The position numbers and the translations under genes are program-made. Positions 46,038-56,689 of a stretch of 64,000 nucleotides of DNA are shown here, in pieces. The notes under the pieces are model-generated. The model had not been told where the DNA came from. It was given only the letters and a program-made list of their open reading frames with translations, and ran no database searches. Numbering within the stretch: the first letter of the stretch is position 1; the number at the start of each line of letters is the position of its first letter. This stretch comes from Diphasiastrum complanatum (taxonomy: Eukaryota; Streptophyta; Lycopodiopsida; Lycopodiales; Lycopodiaceae). Where the stretch lies: assembly GCA_029204225.1 (NCBI GenBank), contig CM055108.1:11751782-11815781 (forward strand), read 5' to 3'.

Positions 46038-48900
46038 TTTGACTCCTCCTATGCTAGGTTTATTGGGTATGTTTCTTGTTTTTCCCGAAAGCTTTTCATC
46101 TTTTTGTATTTTAACATGGCCTTTATGGAGGCCTGCTTTTGACAACACGTCCTCTAATTGAGCAATTGCTTGTTTTGATGCTGACTCTGGGTTAGAATTC
46201 CATGCAAACAAGATATGAAGATATATTAATTTCTCTATGATCCTCACCTCTCCATGAAGTGTGCAAATATGCACATTTTGTAAAGGGATTGGTAGTACTG
46301 GTTTCTAGTTGGGATCTTCAATATCTCTTAAAACTCTTGTGTTCCTTGAAATGTCATTTGATGATTTCATACAATATAGACATGGATGTTTCGAATTTGC
46401 TCCATGAGATACATTGAACATACATTTCAATGACTTCAAGTCTCCAGCTAAATGTCATTCCACCAAAAATTCACACCTTTCAGGAACACTAAGTACTTTG
46501 CCATTCATATAATCCTTTATGATATCTGGATAACTTGTTCTGCTAAAAATCCAGGAAAGAACATCGTGATCCTCCTTGATAACCTATTCAACATATGGAT
46601 CACAAGTTCTTATGTATTCAAAACAATTATCAAAAGAAATTGCACATGAATAACAGCCATTTTTTACCTGAAAACATGCTAGCCACCATATGTTGTTTTT
46701 TGATTGCACACTGAAGTTGAGATCCCTTGAGTTTGTTGCATTGCTCAATGCTTCATTCATGAGAGTAATACTTACTCTTTCCAAGTTTTGTCCTTTTATA
46801 ACTTCCGATTCATCTAGCTTGACCACCAGAATAAGTTTGCTCATACTAACACTTGTAATATTATAGAATTTCACTATAAATCTCAATAAATGATTCAAAT
46901 CCACAAATAAGTTGTTGGTAGAATTATATGACAAATTGCCAAACTTTGAATTGTGAATCTCATTGATGTGAAAAGGGATTCCAATGACATTTTGCATACC
47001 CTTATTCAATACATCTCTCTCCAATCTTATCTGAAAAGGGCAAGGAATGGGAAATTTTCTTACATGCAATTGTCCAAAAGCCTCTTTAATAATTTTAAAT
47101 ATACTGGCATATGCCTCCCTACTAATACCTAAGAAATCACATGCTCCCTGAATTAACGTTCGGTCGATTACCTTACTAACCTCGTTCATCAAATCCTCAG
47201 TGACCTTGGACTTGATTCGAGAATACCGATTATTGTCCAATAAAGACTTTGTGGACTTGGTTGTCAATACCGAACTTAGTGATTTTCCGATCATGTCATT
47301 GTCCTTCAGATACTCATTTGCAACCAATGCTGATCTGCAAATGATTATGAAAATTAAAAAACCCAAATAGGACACGTAATAAATGTCATGCTACTTCACA
47401 AAACTAGAATAAAACTAATTCAAATCAAATCCTTACTTGAATGCTTGAATCCTTTTTCTCCGTTGGCCTCCATTTAGCGAAAGCTCATCAATGTCCTTTA
47501 GAATTCTTTTTCGCTTGTTTCTTTTTAATTTCTTATCTAGTATGTGAGTTTCTTCTTTTAACTAGTCATTTGATATACGTAATGTCTGAACAACTTGTCG
47601 GAATTGATCATTACTTGCATTCAAATTTAACATAATATTATGTAAATGTGCATTATCTTCTTTTGTTTGTAATAATGCGGTCTCTTTTTCTCTATAGTCA
47701 GCAAGCAAACCAATTAACATACATTCTAAACTCTATATTTTCTGAACCGAGTTTTCAACACCATAAGTCGTCAATCTTTCACAATAACCCAATAAACCGT
47801 CATCTCCGTCACACAAAAACTTTATTAATTGTGTAATGGATTGGAATTGTGGAGCTTGCATCGAGCTCGGATCCAATAGATACAAACTTCCATCAATCCA
47901 CAAATCGTAATTCTTTCTTTGGTTGATTGTTGGCTAATTCTTACGAAGGATATTCCACTAGGATGCCACCTAAGGAGCTCTCTTGCTTATTTAAGAGACT
48001 CCCTCTTTGTGAAGAGGAGCTTTTTGCATTGTATCTACTCCATGCTTAATAAGAAGATTTTTCATGAGTTTGATGCTACACTAAGCTCCTTGATCATGAT
48101 GGTTTTCTTGAGTGATGCCCCTATGATCATGCCCTTCCATTCATATTGTGTGTGGTTGTGGATTTAGAGTGGATTAGTTTTCTTGCTTTCCTAGTTGTGG
48201 ATTAGATTTCTTGTTTCCTTGTGGATTAATGTAGGAGCCAGCATTCAAGTAAACTAAATAGGCTGGATCTGTGGTGTGATTCTTGCATATCTCTGTACAA
48301 TCCAGTTCTTGATGTTCTTGGGATGTCCAAGAATCAAAAGGCTAGTTGGTTTCTTGATTCTTGGACTTCTAACATGCTGTAGATTAGTTTCTTGTTTTTT
48401 GTTTTGTCAATTTATGCAAGGTAGTTCATTGTTAATGTAGTGTAGGCTCTGATTTCAATTCGTTTTAAGTGTAGGTAGCTGTAGAATCTGTAGAACGTTC
48501 ATTGGTTTGTATGTTGATCTGTGAATGAGCGTTCTTGGCTTGCATCCATGTAGAATGTAAGTGCGTTCAAGAGTGATGTCTCTGAGTTGTCCTCTTACAG
48601 GCAGGACATAAAGAAAATACTACAACAAAACTTTGTTTTCTTCTACCTGGGTTGGCATCGTAAAATCAATCCAGAAACAGTTTTGTAAGCAAGAAGCAAA
48701 AAAGTAAACAATAGGTCCTCTGGAGCAGGGGATCTGTAAACATTGATTCTGTGAGCGATCATATCAAGTGGAGAAATTGTGGATTCTTTCACTACTCCTC
48801 TTTTAGCTATCGGAGCATTATCGACAAGGAGAACAATGTGTAGATGAAACTGAGACATCTTCGCAAACATCAGATGACAGACCAAAAAGAAAATAGACAC
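46038..48900 (-). pseudogene. Gene T copy I, N-terminal and central exons, interrupted by an LTR
   Basis: From about 48850: MSQFHLHIVLLVDNAPIAKR, then a solo LTR at 47928-48742, then YDLWIDGSLYLLDPSS and GLLGYCERL, a short coiled coil, and LSLNGGQRRKRIQAFK. The intron 47335-47436 joins AF-K to SALVANEY. The next exon is a long open run (SALVANEYLKDNDMIG ... FSVQSKNNIWWLACFQ) that contains VVKLDESEVIKGQNLERVSI. An intron follows from about 46670, then WHLAGDLKSLKCMFNVSHGA, PCLYC and HICTLHGEVRIIEKLIYLHI, ending at the inversion junction. One long exon is free of stops, so this copy is younger or was constrained longer than alpha. Confidence 0.6.
47928..48742 (+). repeat. Solo LTR with 5-bp target duplication TTGAT, inserted in gene T copy I
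   Basis: It begins TGTTGGCTAATTC and ends TCTGTAAACA. TTGAT flanks it on both sides (47923-47927 and 48743-48747). The sequences on either side are collinear with T copy II, so the insertion point is inside a T exon. It is the same family as 23921-25064, with about 330 bp missing near the start. Confidence 0.9.
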
Positions 48901-50339
48901 TATTATTCATCCATGAGATTCTATGTTTATTCTCTTGCTAGTTAAAATGAGGGACACAATCTCATTTTCAAATTTGAAAAAGTTAGTTAATGAGCGTCAT
49001 AGGTTCTTGAAGTCACAGTTGCATACGTCATACTAAGGTTAAGCTAAACTGGACCTAAAAGTCCGTCGGAGTCTTAAGATTCGGCATTTTTTTTGTCCTA
49101 CGTGGCATTTCTTAGATGGCCCTTTTGATGTTTGTAACTCCTCTAATGTTCATGCTGGATCACCTTCTTGGTGCTAGAGTCTTCAGAAGATGAGGAGGCC
49201 ATGTTAGTAGTGAAAGTTAAAGTGCAAAAAACTAAGAAAAACGGTGGAAAAGATAAAAAGAGGTGGAAATGACAAAAAACTGTGAATAACGAGTGTCGAA
49301 TGGTACGAAGTAAAGTTCAGAGCGCAGATCTTGACTTAGGATGTGCAAATGAAGTTTGATTGCAAACAGAGAACTTGGAAATTTTAGTAAAAATTTGAGC
49401 AGAGCTTCGCCATCAAAGGTGACAAATGACTTGAATTCAGCCCTTATATAGCAAAATTTAGAGTGTGTACTAGGTGAAATCCACTTTCCCTTGCTCAATT
49501 CCACCCAAATTTTGGCAAGGACCTTCTTCACAAAATTTTAAGACCTCAGAGAAGTCTGCGAGAGTTCAGAAGGTGATTTGACTGCCCTACAAAGGTTCTA
49601 CGAGAGTTCAGACTTTCTGCGGAGGGTTCAACTCTCGCAGGAGGTGATCTCTTGCACAACATGTTCCTGTGATTGGATTTTCAAGTTCAGACCATGTAGG
49701 CAGGCTAATTTCACTGCTCTGATTTCATTTATGCCCCTTGCGAATGTTGGTAGGATGATCTTGATGCTCTGCGAAGGTTCTAAAGATTCAGCCTCTGGGT
49801 ACCTTCGCACACACTAAAAAATGATGATTTCTCCATCAGGAACTCTCGCAAAGATTTTTATGGATCCATCTGGATCTAGTGACTGTCCAAGTTTCAAGAG
49901 CTATCTCCCAGGGGATCTCCAAAATTCATGAAAAAAGTGCTCTTTTTAGAGTGTTTTTTTAACGAGATCTTGAGATTTTCTGATTTTTAACTTTTGCTAA
50001 TTGGTAATCAGCTTCATCCATGCTTGATCTGACTGTTGGTAGTTCTCTGGAAGTTTTGACGGACATCTAGTAACAAATTCATCAGTTTTGGGTGAATTTT
50101 GCCCTTAATTTGTCATAGTTACTGAGATCGAGGTCTCTAATCTGCAAATTTAGGAGACTTATTGGCATAATCTGATGACCTGCTTCCTTCTTGATCCCAT
50201 CTGGATCTGGATCCCTCTTGGATCCTGATGGATTCCCCCGATCTTGCCAGATCTAGCCGAATCTTGATGGATCTAGCTTGATTTGGGTTGATCTTCCTAG
50301 ATCTAGTTGTGATGCCCTAGCAGAATAGCTTTTCGTAAC
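48901..50339. other. No gene seen; low-complexity and LTR-like sequence
   Basis: Between 49540 and 49860 phrases such as 'cgagagttcagac' and 'tgcgaaggttc' recur. Between 50190 and 50310 variations on 'gatctag' and 'ggatctggatcc' recur. This may be the LTR or leader of the gypsy element that follows on the minus strand, but no borders were fixed. Confidence 0.35.
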
Positions 50340-52640
50340 GTGCCACCTCCAATCTGGATCTATCTCACTGCGGTGGCCAGTACTTGTGCAACTGGCTACC
50401 ACTGATGGGTGTGTCGAACGATGTCCCATCTAGCTTCTCTAGATTCACGGCTCCATGATTAAGAATTTTTTTGATCCGATAAGGACCTTTGCCTGTGAAT
50501 TTTAATTTTTTCTTGATCGCCTTGGTTTTATATATCAGGACCAGATCTCCGGAACGAAGATCCTTCTTTTGTAACCTGCGATCGTGCCATACTTTGCGTC
50601 TTTTCTTTTAGCTGCCAGTGCATGCACAACTAGTAAGTGTGTTTCACAGAGTTTACGCAGAGCTTCATGGCGTAGTTGTAGAGATTTGGATTCATTAAGT
50701 CATTGTGTTGTGGCGATCCTTAATGAAGGGACTAAAAACTTTACTGGCATTATAGCATCCTGACCATATACCAATTAAACAGGTGTTTGATCATAGCCTC
50801 CCTTATATGCTATCCTGGTGAATGCCCACAGAGAAGCATGCAACTTATGTTCCTAATTTGATCTGCTAGCACACATCGCACTTTCTCAGGTATTCCTCCG
50901 TATCCTTATGAATCGTTGGCCACCAACATTCTGATTGCAAAGTCTTGCGAACTGTAATGTCGGATGCAAAATGGCCTCCACCCGTGCCTTCATGTGAGAG
51001 CGAAATGATTTGGGTGGCCTCGTGTGGAAGAATACACCGCCAAAGAATCCCATCTGGTCCTCTTCGATACAATTGGCCGACAATCAGCTGATAAGGTCTA
51101 GCTTTCAAGATCAATTTTCGCTGATCTGCCTTTGGTAGTGATTTGTCTGGTTGGCCCCGCATTAGATATTCAACAATATCGGCAGCCCATTCTGGTACCG
51201 TGTCCACATAAAGTAAGGCAGCCTTGGCCAGCTCATCGTCAGGTTGGGTTGCAACCTCCTTCCCCTTGATTCGTGACACATGATCTGCCATGTAGTGTTG
51301 TTTGTACTTACAGACTACTATCCGAAAATCAAACTCCAACAACAGAAGCAACCATCTAGTGATTCTCCCGGTGTTGCAAGTTTTGTTAACGAGATAGAGC
51401 AAGGGTTGATGGTCCATATAAAAACAAAATGTGTGGCCATCAGGTAGTGCCAAAATTTCTTAACCGCATAGATCATCGCCAGTGATTCCCGTTCAGTGGT
51501 TGAATGATTCATTTCTGTATCATTGAGCTGTCGACTTGCAAATCGGATTGGAAAATCATTTTTGTGTTCACCTGGCTGGGTTAAGACTGCTCCAACTGCA
51601 TACTTCGATGCGTCCGTACGCACATGAAACGCAATTGACCAATTGGGTGGGTGTAAGATTGTTGTTGAATCCAATGCATCCTTAAGCTTTTGGAAAGCCT
51701 TTAAGGCTTCCTCGTTCCAATGTGGATCCGTTTTGAGTTTGTAGATTGGTCGGGCTAACTCCGCAAAATCTAGAATGAAGATCCTATAATAGTTAGCATG
51801 AACCATGAAGATGTAGACTGCGCGGATCGTCCCCGGTGGTGGTAGATCAACAATGATCCTGATCTTTGATAGGTCTGTGGCGATCCCGTGTCTTGACACT
51901 ATATGGCCGAGAATCAAGCCATGTGTAACCCAAAATTGACATTTTTTTGGATTCAAGGAGATTTGAAGATTGCGACATTTTTGTAGCACTTTCTCTAAAT
52001 TGGATAAGTGTTCTGAGATTGGTCCATGCACACACAGATCGTCCAAGAAAATTTCCAGAAATTTTTGCAAAAATTCTTTGAATGCCGCCTGCATGACACG
52101 CTGGAAAGTGCTTGGGGCATTGCAAAGTCCGAATGGCATCACTTTATAGACATAGGTTTCCCATTCCATGGTGCTGGTCTTAGAGGGCTATCTTCACCTG
52201 GTTGTAGCCACTGAAGCTGTCTAAAAAACTGTTGGCTTCGACACCAGCTACTCTTTCGAGGACACTTTCAATAAATGGTAAGAAAAAATGATCCTTTTTG
52301 GTGACTGCATTGAGCGTCTTCAGATTCACACAGATTCGCATTTTGTCATTCTTCTTGGGTACTATAACTATCGGCAATACCCATTCTGTGTGCTCAATTT
52401 CATAAATGAAATCTGCATCTAATAGCTTCTACAACTTTTGCTTGATTAGCTCTGTGTAGTTCAGGTTGCAGCGGTAGTAACGACTCACCTTGGGGACTGT
52501 CCCATCCACCAAGGGTATGGTGTGTTGGACTGCAGTTGGTGGAATGCCCTTCAGATCACTATAACTCCAGGAAAATCAGTCTTTATACTCCACCAACAAT
52601 AATCGTAGTCTCTTGAACTGTGTGGGTGTTAAGATCCAAT
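50340..52640 (-). pseudogene. Ty3/gypsy pol with deleted integrase core (minus strand)
   Basis: In order: RT start VIVPKKNDKMRICVNLKTLN and SFLDSFSGYNQVKI (52180-52377); RT core VMPFGLCNAPSTFQRVMQ and FLDD in the YxDD position (near 52030); SLNPKKCQFWVTHG; RNase H start TDASKYAVGAVLTQPGEHKN; then DHQPLLYLVNKTCNTGRITR and the integrase zinc finger up to CDVC at 50866. The reading then jumps to the chromatid end of integrase (LWAF...TP...LVYGQDAIMPV, about 50740-50860), so the integrase catalytic core is missing. Several frameshifts are present. Confidence 0.9.
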
Positions 52641-52714
52641 CTACACAAGATTTAGATCAAAAATTGTGATCAAATTGAATTAAAACCAAGGATTTAGCTC
52701 ATTTCAACCTTTAG

Positions 52715-53408
52715 GCTCTGATACCATGTAAAAATTACAGCAAATAAGGATCCTAAAACACTTGAAATGATGAGGAAAACAATAGATTATGATTTTATAA
52801 GATTAGCACAAGTTGAACCATCAAAATCCATCAAAAATCTATGCTTGAACCTCACTAAATGGCCCAAATCCTTGAAGAAGGCTTCACACGTGTGAAAGTA
52901 CGGCCTCCCAAAATCTGAGTACTGTACACCAGACCTACATTCAATCCTATAATCATTAGTAATCACAAGTACTCAAACAATTATGAACATAGAGAGCAAT
53001 TGCACCATTATGAGAGAAAAAACATGAAATTGCTTGATTGATTTTGGTGAGATATCATCACCTATATATACATGATCCATCATGATTTTGGGCAGGTATG
53101 AGTAGCCCTAAACCTATCCCTAATGCTAATTTTGGTGGATCTTTCATCCCTACCAAGTTAGGGTTGGAATCTTGGAGATCCCTCAACAATGCAAAAATTA
53201 CCAAAAATAGCTCCTATTTTTTCTCCCTTGTATCTAATCATAATTTGGACTCATTCCAAAGGTTCTAACACTTAGGTCTACTTGAGAGCATCCTTATGAA
53301 TGGAATCCTATGCTATTTGACACTTGTGACAAGCCACATCATGACCATCTAACTATTTACAAGTCATATGACCAAAACTAGTCAAGCTAGAATTGTGAAT
53401 TTTTAACA
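52715..53408 (-). repeat. Copia LTR with primer site, inserted in gene B copy II
   Basis: In minus reading the LTR runs from TGTTAAAAATTC (53408) to TTTTTACA (52727) and is followed directly by TGGTATCAGAGC (52726-52715). No copia gag follows; gypsy sequence begins within about 75 bp. Its outer end cuts the Ulp1-like frame of gene B copy II at 53409. It holds a CACACGTGTG palindrome near 52888. Confidence 0.8.
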
Positions 53409-53830
53409 ATGAATCTCTTGCAATGTCATATTGCAAGAGTGTAAGCCCGGACTCTATCACAGGATCACTGATAGAAGCCCGTCTGTCTTTGAGATCCAAG
53501 CAATCTAGAACTCTAAAATTAATACTAAAATCAAGCTCATCTAGTCTAAAACAAAAAGGAGTACCAATTGTATCTATAGCATCCGATATGTCTTTCTCAA
53601 ATTTAAGATAATCATCCGAATCTATATATGTACAAAAATTTGGAGGAGGAGGAGAAGGTGGTGGATGTGTAGTATCTACAGCAATTATAGGAGTATCCAA
53701 AACAGAGGTAGCTATATTTACAGCATTATCAACAACAGCATTATCTACAATGGATTCTGGGATAGGCTTCACAGAATCTGAAGTGTTAGGCTTCACTTTC
53801 TTAGGAGCACGCTTGGGGCCTGTCTGCTTC
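53409..53830 (-). pseudogene. Gene B copy II, linker and start of Ulp1-like domain
   Basis: A basic stretch (GCPRKQTGPKRAPKKVKPN) is followed by an acidic and Pro-rich linker (HPPPSPPPPN), then YIDSDDYLKFEKDISDAIDT and ISDPVIESGLTLLQ, which match copy I (DEYVAKEIDKLGG and ISDPVVEAGLMYF). The LTR insertion at 53408 removes the catalytic part. Confidence 0.65.
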
Positions 53831-54264
53831 CTAGGACAACCTATCAGAAAGATAGGTACTGTAGGTACCTATCCTTCTGATAGGTACCTATAGTATCTAT
53901 CAGAAGCTGAAAATCCTTGGGCATTATGGTAACCTTCTTGGTATGGATGGCAAGCAAAAAAGAATCTTAAAAAAAAAAGGCTAATATAATCTTCAGCAGC
54001 CTCTTGAAGGCACTGAAGAGCACTCGATGTGAATCGAACGTGCTGTCCGAGATCATTTCTTGTTATGTTTCGGATAGCACGGTAGAATGGAGCTCTTGGG
54101 ATCAACAAAGCTGTTGACCTCTGATACTTGCGTATCTCAGAGGGCCACCTGCTGCGGTTGCACGTTCTAGGTCTAGCAGGTGGTGTGATGGCAACCGCAG
54201 GAGATGAGGATGAGCCAGGAAAGAAGAAGTCCCTCCTTGTCTGCTTTCTCCTATCCATGGGCAT
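53831..54264 (-). pseudogene. Centromeric-histone-H3-like gene, gene B copy II
   Basis: From ATG at 54264: a tail ([15 protein letters not shown], Ser/Pro/Arg-rich to residue 38), then alphaN/alpha1 [20 protein letters not shown] + [10 protein letters not shown], a loop 1 one residue longer than in canonical H3, and alpha2 [15 protein letters not shown] (to about residue 94). A frame change falls in a 10-base A run (53969-53978). The next frame gives [20 protein letters not shown] + LL, the H3 alpha3 and C-terminal signature. LLIP, R.IT and QEAAEDY match plant CENH3 better than canonical H3. Without the frame change the fold would be complete, so decay looks recent; a homopolymer sequencing error is also possible. 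Confidence 0.88.
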
Positions 54265-55076
54265 GAACTATGTGATAGCAGACTTGTGCGTGAAGGTTAG
54301 GATGAGAAGGGAGGGATGATAAAGAGCTCGCAGAGGACCACTATGTACGGACATAATGTACGGTATATTGGACCTATACAAGCCGAATATCAGAGATAAC
54401 GATTAGATTTGAGGAAAGATGCACAAGTACGATATGGGATGACACGTAGGCAGACGTATCGGACCTGTGCGCATGGAAGGTAGTAGGAGGAATTTCGATT
54501 GTGAAGGGCGCGCACAAATGCGATATGCAGAGCGAAAAAAAAAGTGAAATTTGTGATTTTATATCGGGGTTCCCACGTGCGAAAGAACGTCCTGTCACAC
54601 GTGTGGGAGTTGTACGGACAAATGTGAGAGTGACACATGTCACCCTATCACATTACACGTGTGGGATTCGTACAATCGAATGCGAGAGCGACACGTGCTT
54701 ATGAGCAATCGAATGAACACGTGACACGTGTTCAGGTGTCATTTCACACGTGTGCAGGTGTCATCTCACATGTGCCTGCGCCTGTTGTCCAATTGAAAGT
54801 AGACATGTGTCATAAGTTCGTTGACCACACGTGAGAGAATTTAGTATAAATGGCATGAAAACCGAATAATTTTTTACCTTTTGAGTTCTCAAAATTCGCG
54901 ACATATCGCTTTTGTGCGCGCTCATTGCTGTCCGTTTGCTTGCAACTATACCTACTCACGCACAAGTGCGATATTCTGTATCTGTCTGTCGTACATATCT
55001 ATCTTCTGCGCCATTTCGATAGTTAGTTTTGGTTCAGTTCTCCCGCGCGCACAAGTGCGATATTCACGTTACTGCC
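54265..55076. promoter_or_regulatory. Bidirectional promoter, copy II: eight CACGTG boxes and a repeated GCGCACAAGTGCGATAT motif
   Basis: CACGTG starts at 54574, 54598, 54656, 54692, 54718, 54725, 54747 and 54828. ATATAAAA on the minus strand (54557-54564) points to gene B, and TATAAAT on the plus strand (54845-54851) points to gene S. A second motif close to GCGCGCACAAGTGCGATAT occurs at about 54421, 54508, 54903 (inverted), 54958 and 55045, outside the CACGTG cluster on both sides. The ATGs of B and S are about 290 and 230 bp from their TATA boxes. Confidence 0.75.
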
Positions 55077-56593
55077 ATGGCCTCTTCCTCATCATCCTCA
55101 CGAGAATCGGGCTTGAGTTCATTTCTGAGTGAATTTGGGATTACTGAAAACCTAGACTACTTCCACAGTCTATTCAGGCCATATCTACATGTTTTCAGGA
55201 CTGCACAACCAAATTTTGACGTATTTTATGAACATTATGTCAGATTCAGAGATATACTTAGCAAGCTTGTTTTCTCCATAGGTCCACTCCAGTACATGCA
55301 TTATACTGATCTTTTTCATTTCTTCCCAGCTTTTAGACATAGACTGGATAGAATGTTCACCAAATTGTTTGATCTTTTCAAAAGTAGTTCTATGTGTCCA
55401 TATTGCAACAAGAAATGTCGATTGATTGAATATCAGAGTGGTTTCATACTTTTTCTGTTAGTTCAGATCCCAGATGATGATGAAGTTCCTATTGGTGACC
55501 CTCCTTTTGCACCCTCCTCTGTTCAGTCAACCATTAAAGATATCAGTCACTTTCTTATCGACACTCCTGATAAAAAAAGTGACTTTATTGACATAAATAC
55601 TGATGTTCTCCGAGACTCTTTCATTGGCCAAAATACATCTAATGATGAATCCAAATCTATGGAGGATTCGAAATGTCTTTTCAATTTGCCTGTATATTAT
55701 ATTAATGATGATGTATATTTTACTACTACTGATTTATGTAAAATTTTTGACTATCGTGAGAACGAGGTTCTATGTTTATTATCCGGCACAATTTTTGAAT
55801 TCTCCGACTTTGTAGATTTTGAGACAGATGACCTTGTTGCTGGTATTGATTTTGATAATGAGGAGGGTCTTATGACCGGTGAAGAATGTCTGAATAAGAC
55901 TTTATCAAATATAGCTGAGGATGGGCGAGGCAGGCCATCCGATGAAGAATTCATGACATTTCAATCCCAGATGGGCTTCCCTCGTCCATCATTAATGCAT
56001 TTCACTGATGATTTCACTTCAGTACGTGGTCATTATATTGATCATCCTAATCTGGTTGTTGCTGATGATGAAGAATGTGTAAGTGTTTAATCTTCCTTGT
56101 CTTTAAATGTTTTTAATCACTGAATGTGTTTTTGCTAACATATTTCCTATTGCAGGATGCTCTCATAATAGATGATTTTGCTGCGAGACGAGGTGGTTTC
56201 AGACAACACACATCCTCGTTCCAGAGGGACAGTGGACTGGGCCACTATCTTCGACATTTCTTGAAGAATGAGATTTGTATTGCTCATTCCAAGCTGAGCC
56301 CAGTCGGGGAGAGTCTTATAATGGCAGTTAAAGCTTTATCATTTTATCTAGGAGGACATAAATTTTTTAAGACAAATAAGATCATTTTTGTCAAAAGATC
56401 TTATGTTTTGAACATTTTAGGCTTTACTGATGGGAATGTTCCTTTAAGGAGCTCCCATTATTCATTGTATTCCACTTATATTGAGCTTAGTGGAAATAAG
56501 GATAATGCACATCTATTAGATGCATACGCTAGCAGAGAATTCCTTCATGACAGTACTACCATAGAATCTGATACAAGATCTGATGGTGAATAG
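55077..56593 (+). CDS. Cassette gene S, copy II: intact two-exon gene, 479 aa, with H4-like segment
   Basis: Exon 1 is 55077-56078 and exon 2 is 56156-56593, with a GTAAGT...TTGCAG intron between codons; the same intron is in copies alpha and I. Exon 1 encodes a Ser-rich start, a hydrophobic/aromatic alpha-rich part (FHSLFRPYLHVFRTAQPNFD), CPYCNKKC near residue 118 and a long acidic part. Exon 2 starts DALIIDDFAARRGGFRQH, continues HYLRHFLKNEICIAHSKLS and MAVKALSFYLGG. The spacing from RRGG to the last helix equals that of histone H4 (LARRGG, long alpha2, then MDVVYALK), but identity is otherwise low, so this is a suggestion only. The C-terminal 80 residues are unassigned. The gene is divergent from B and convergent with T. 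No stops or shifts were found. Confidence 0.7.
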
Positions 56594-56689
56594 TTGACTT
56601 TTTGTATTTTGGTATAATACAATCAATACATTTACATTGGATATTTCTCCTCTCTTGTTCAATGAATTTGCAAAGCAATTATGAACATG

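Noticed and set aside
54374-54834. Overlapping ORFs across the CACGTG-rich region at 54.4-54.8 kb
   Set aside because: They result from repeated CACGTG-type words; the region fits a promoter better than a coding sequence.
55029-55076. Start of gene S at 55029
   Set aside because: The codon there is TTG; the first ATG in frame is at 55077, followed by the Ser-rich start also seen in copy I.
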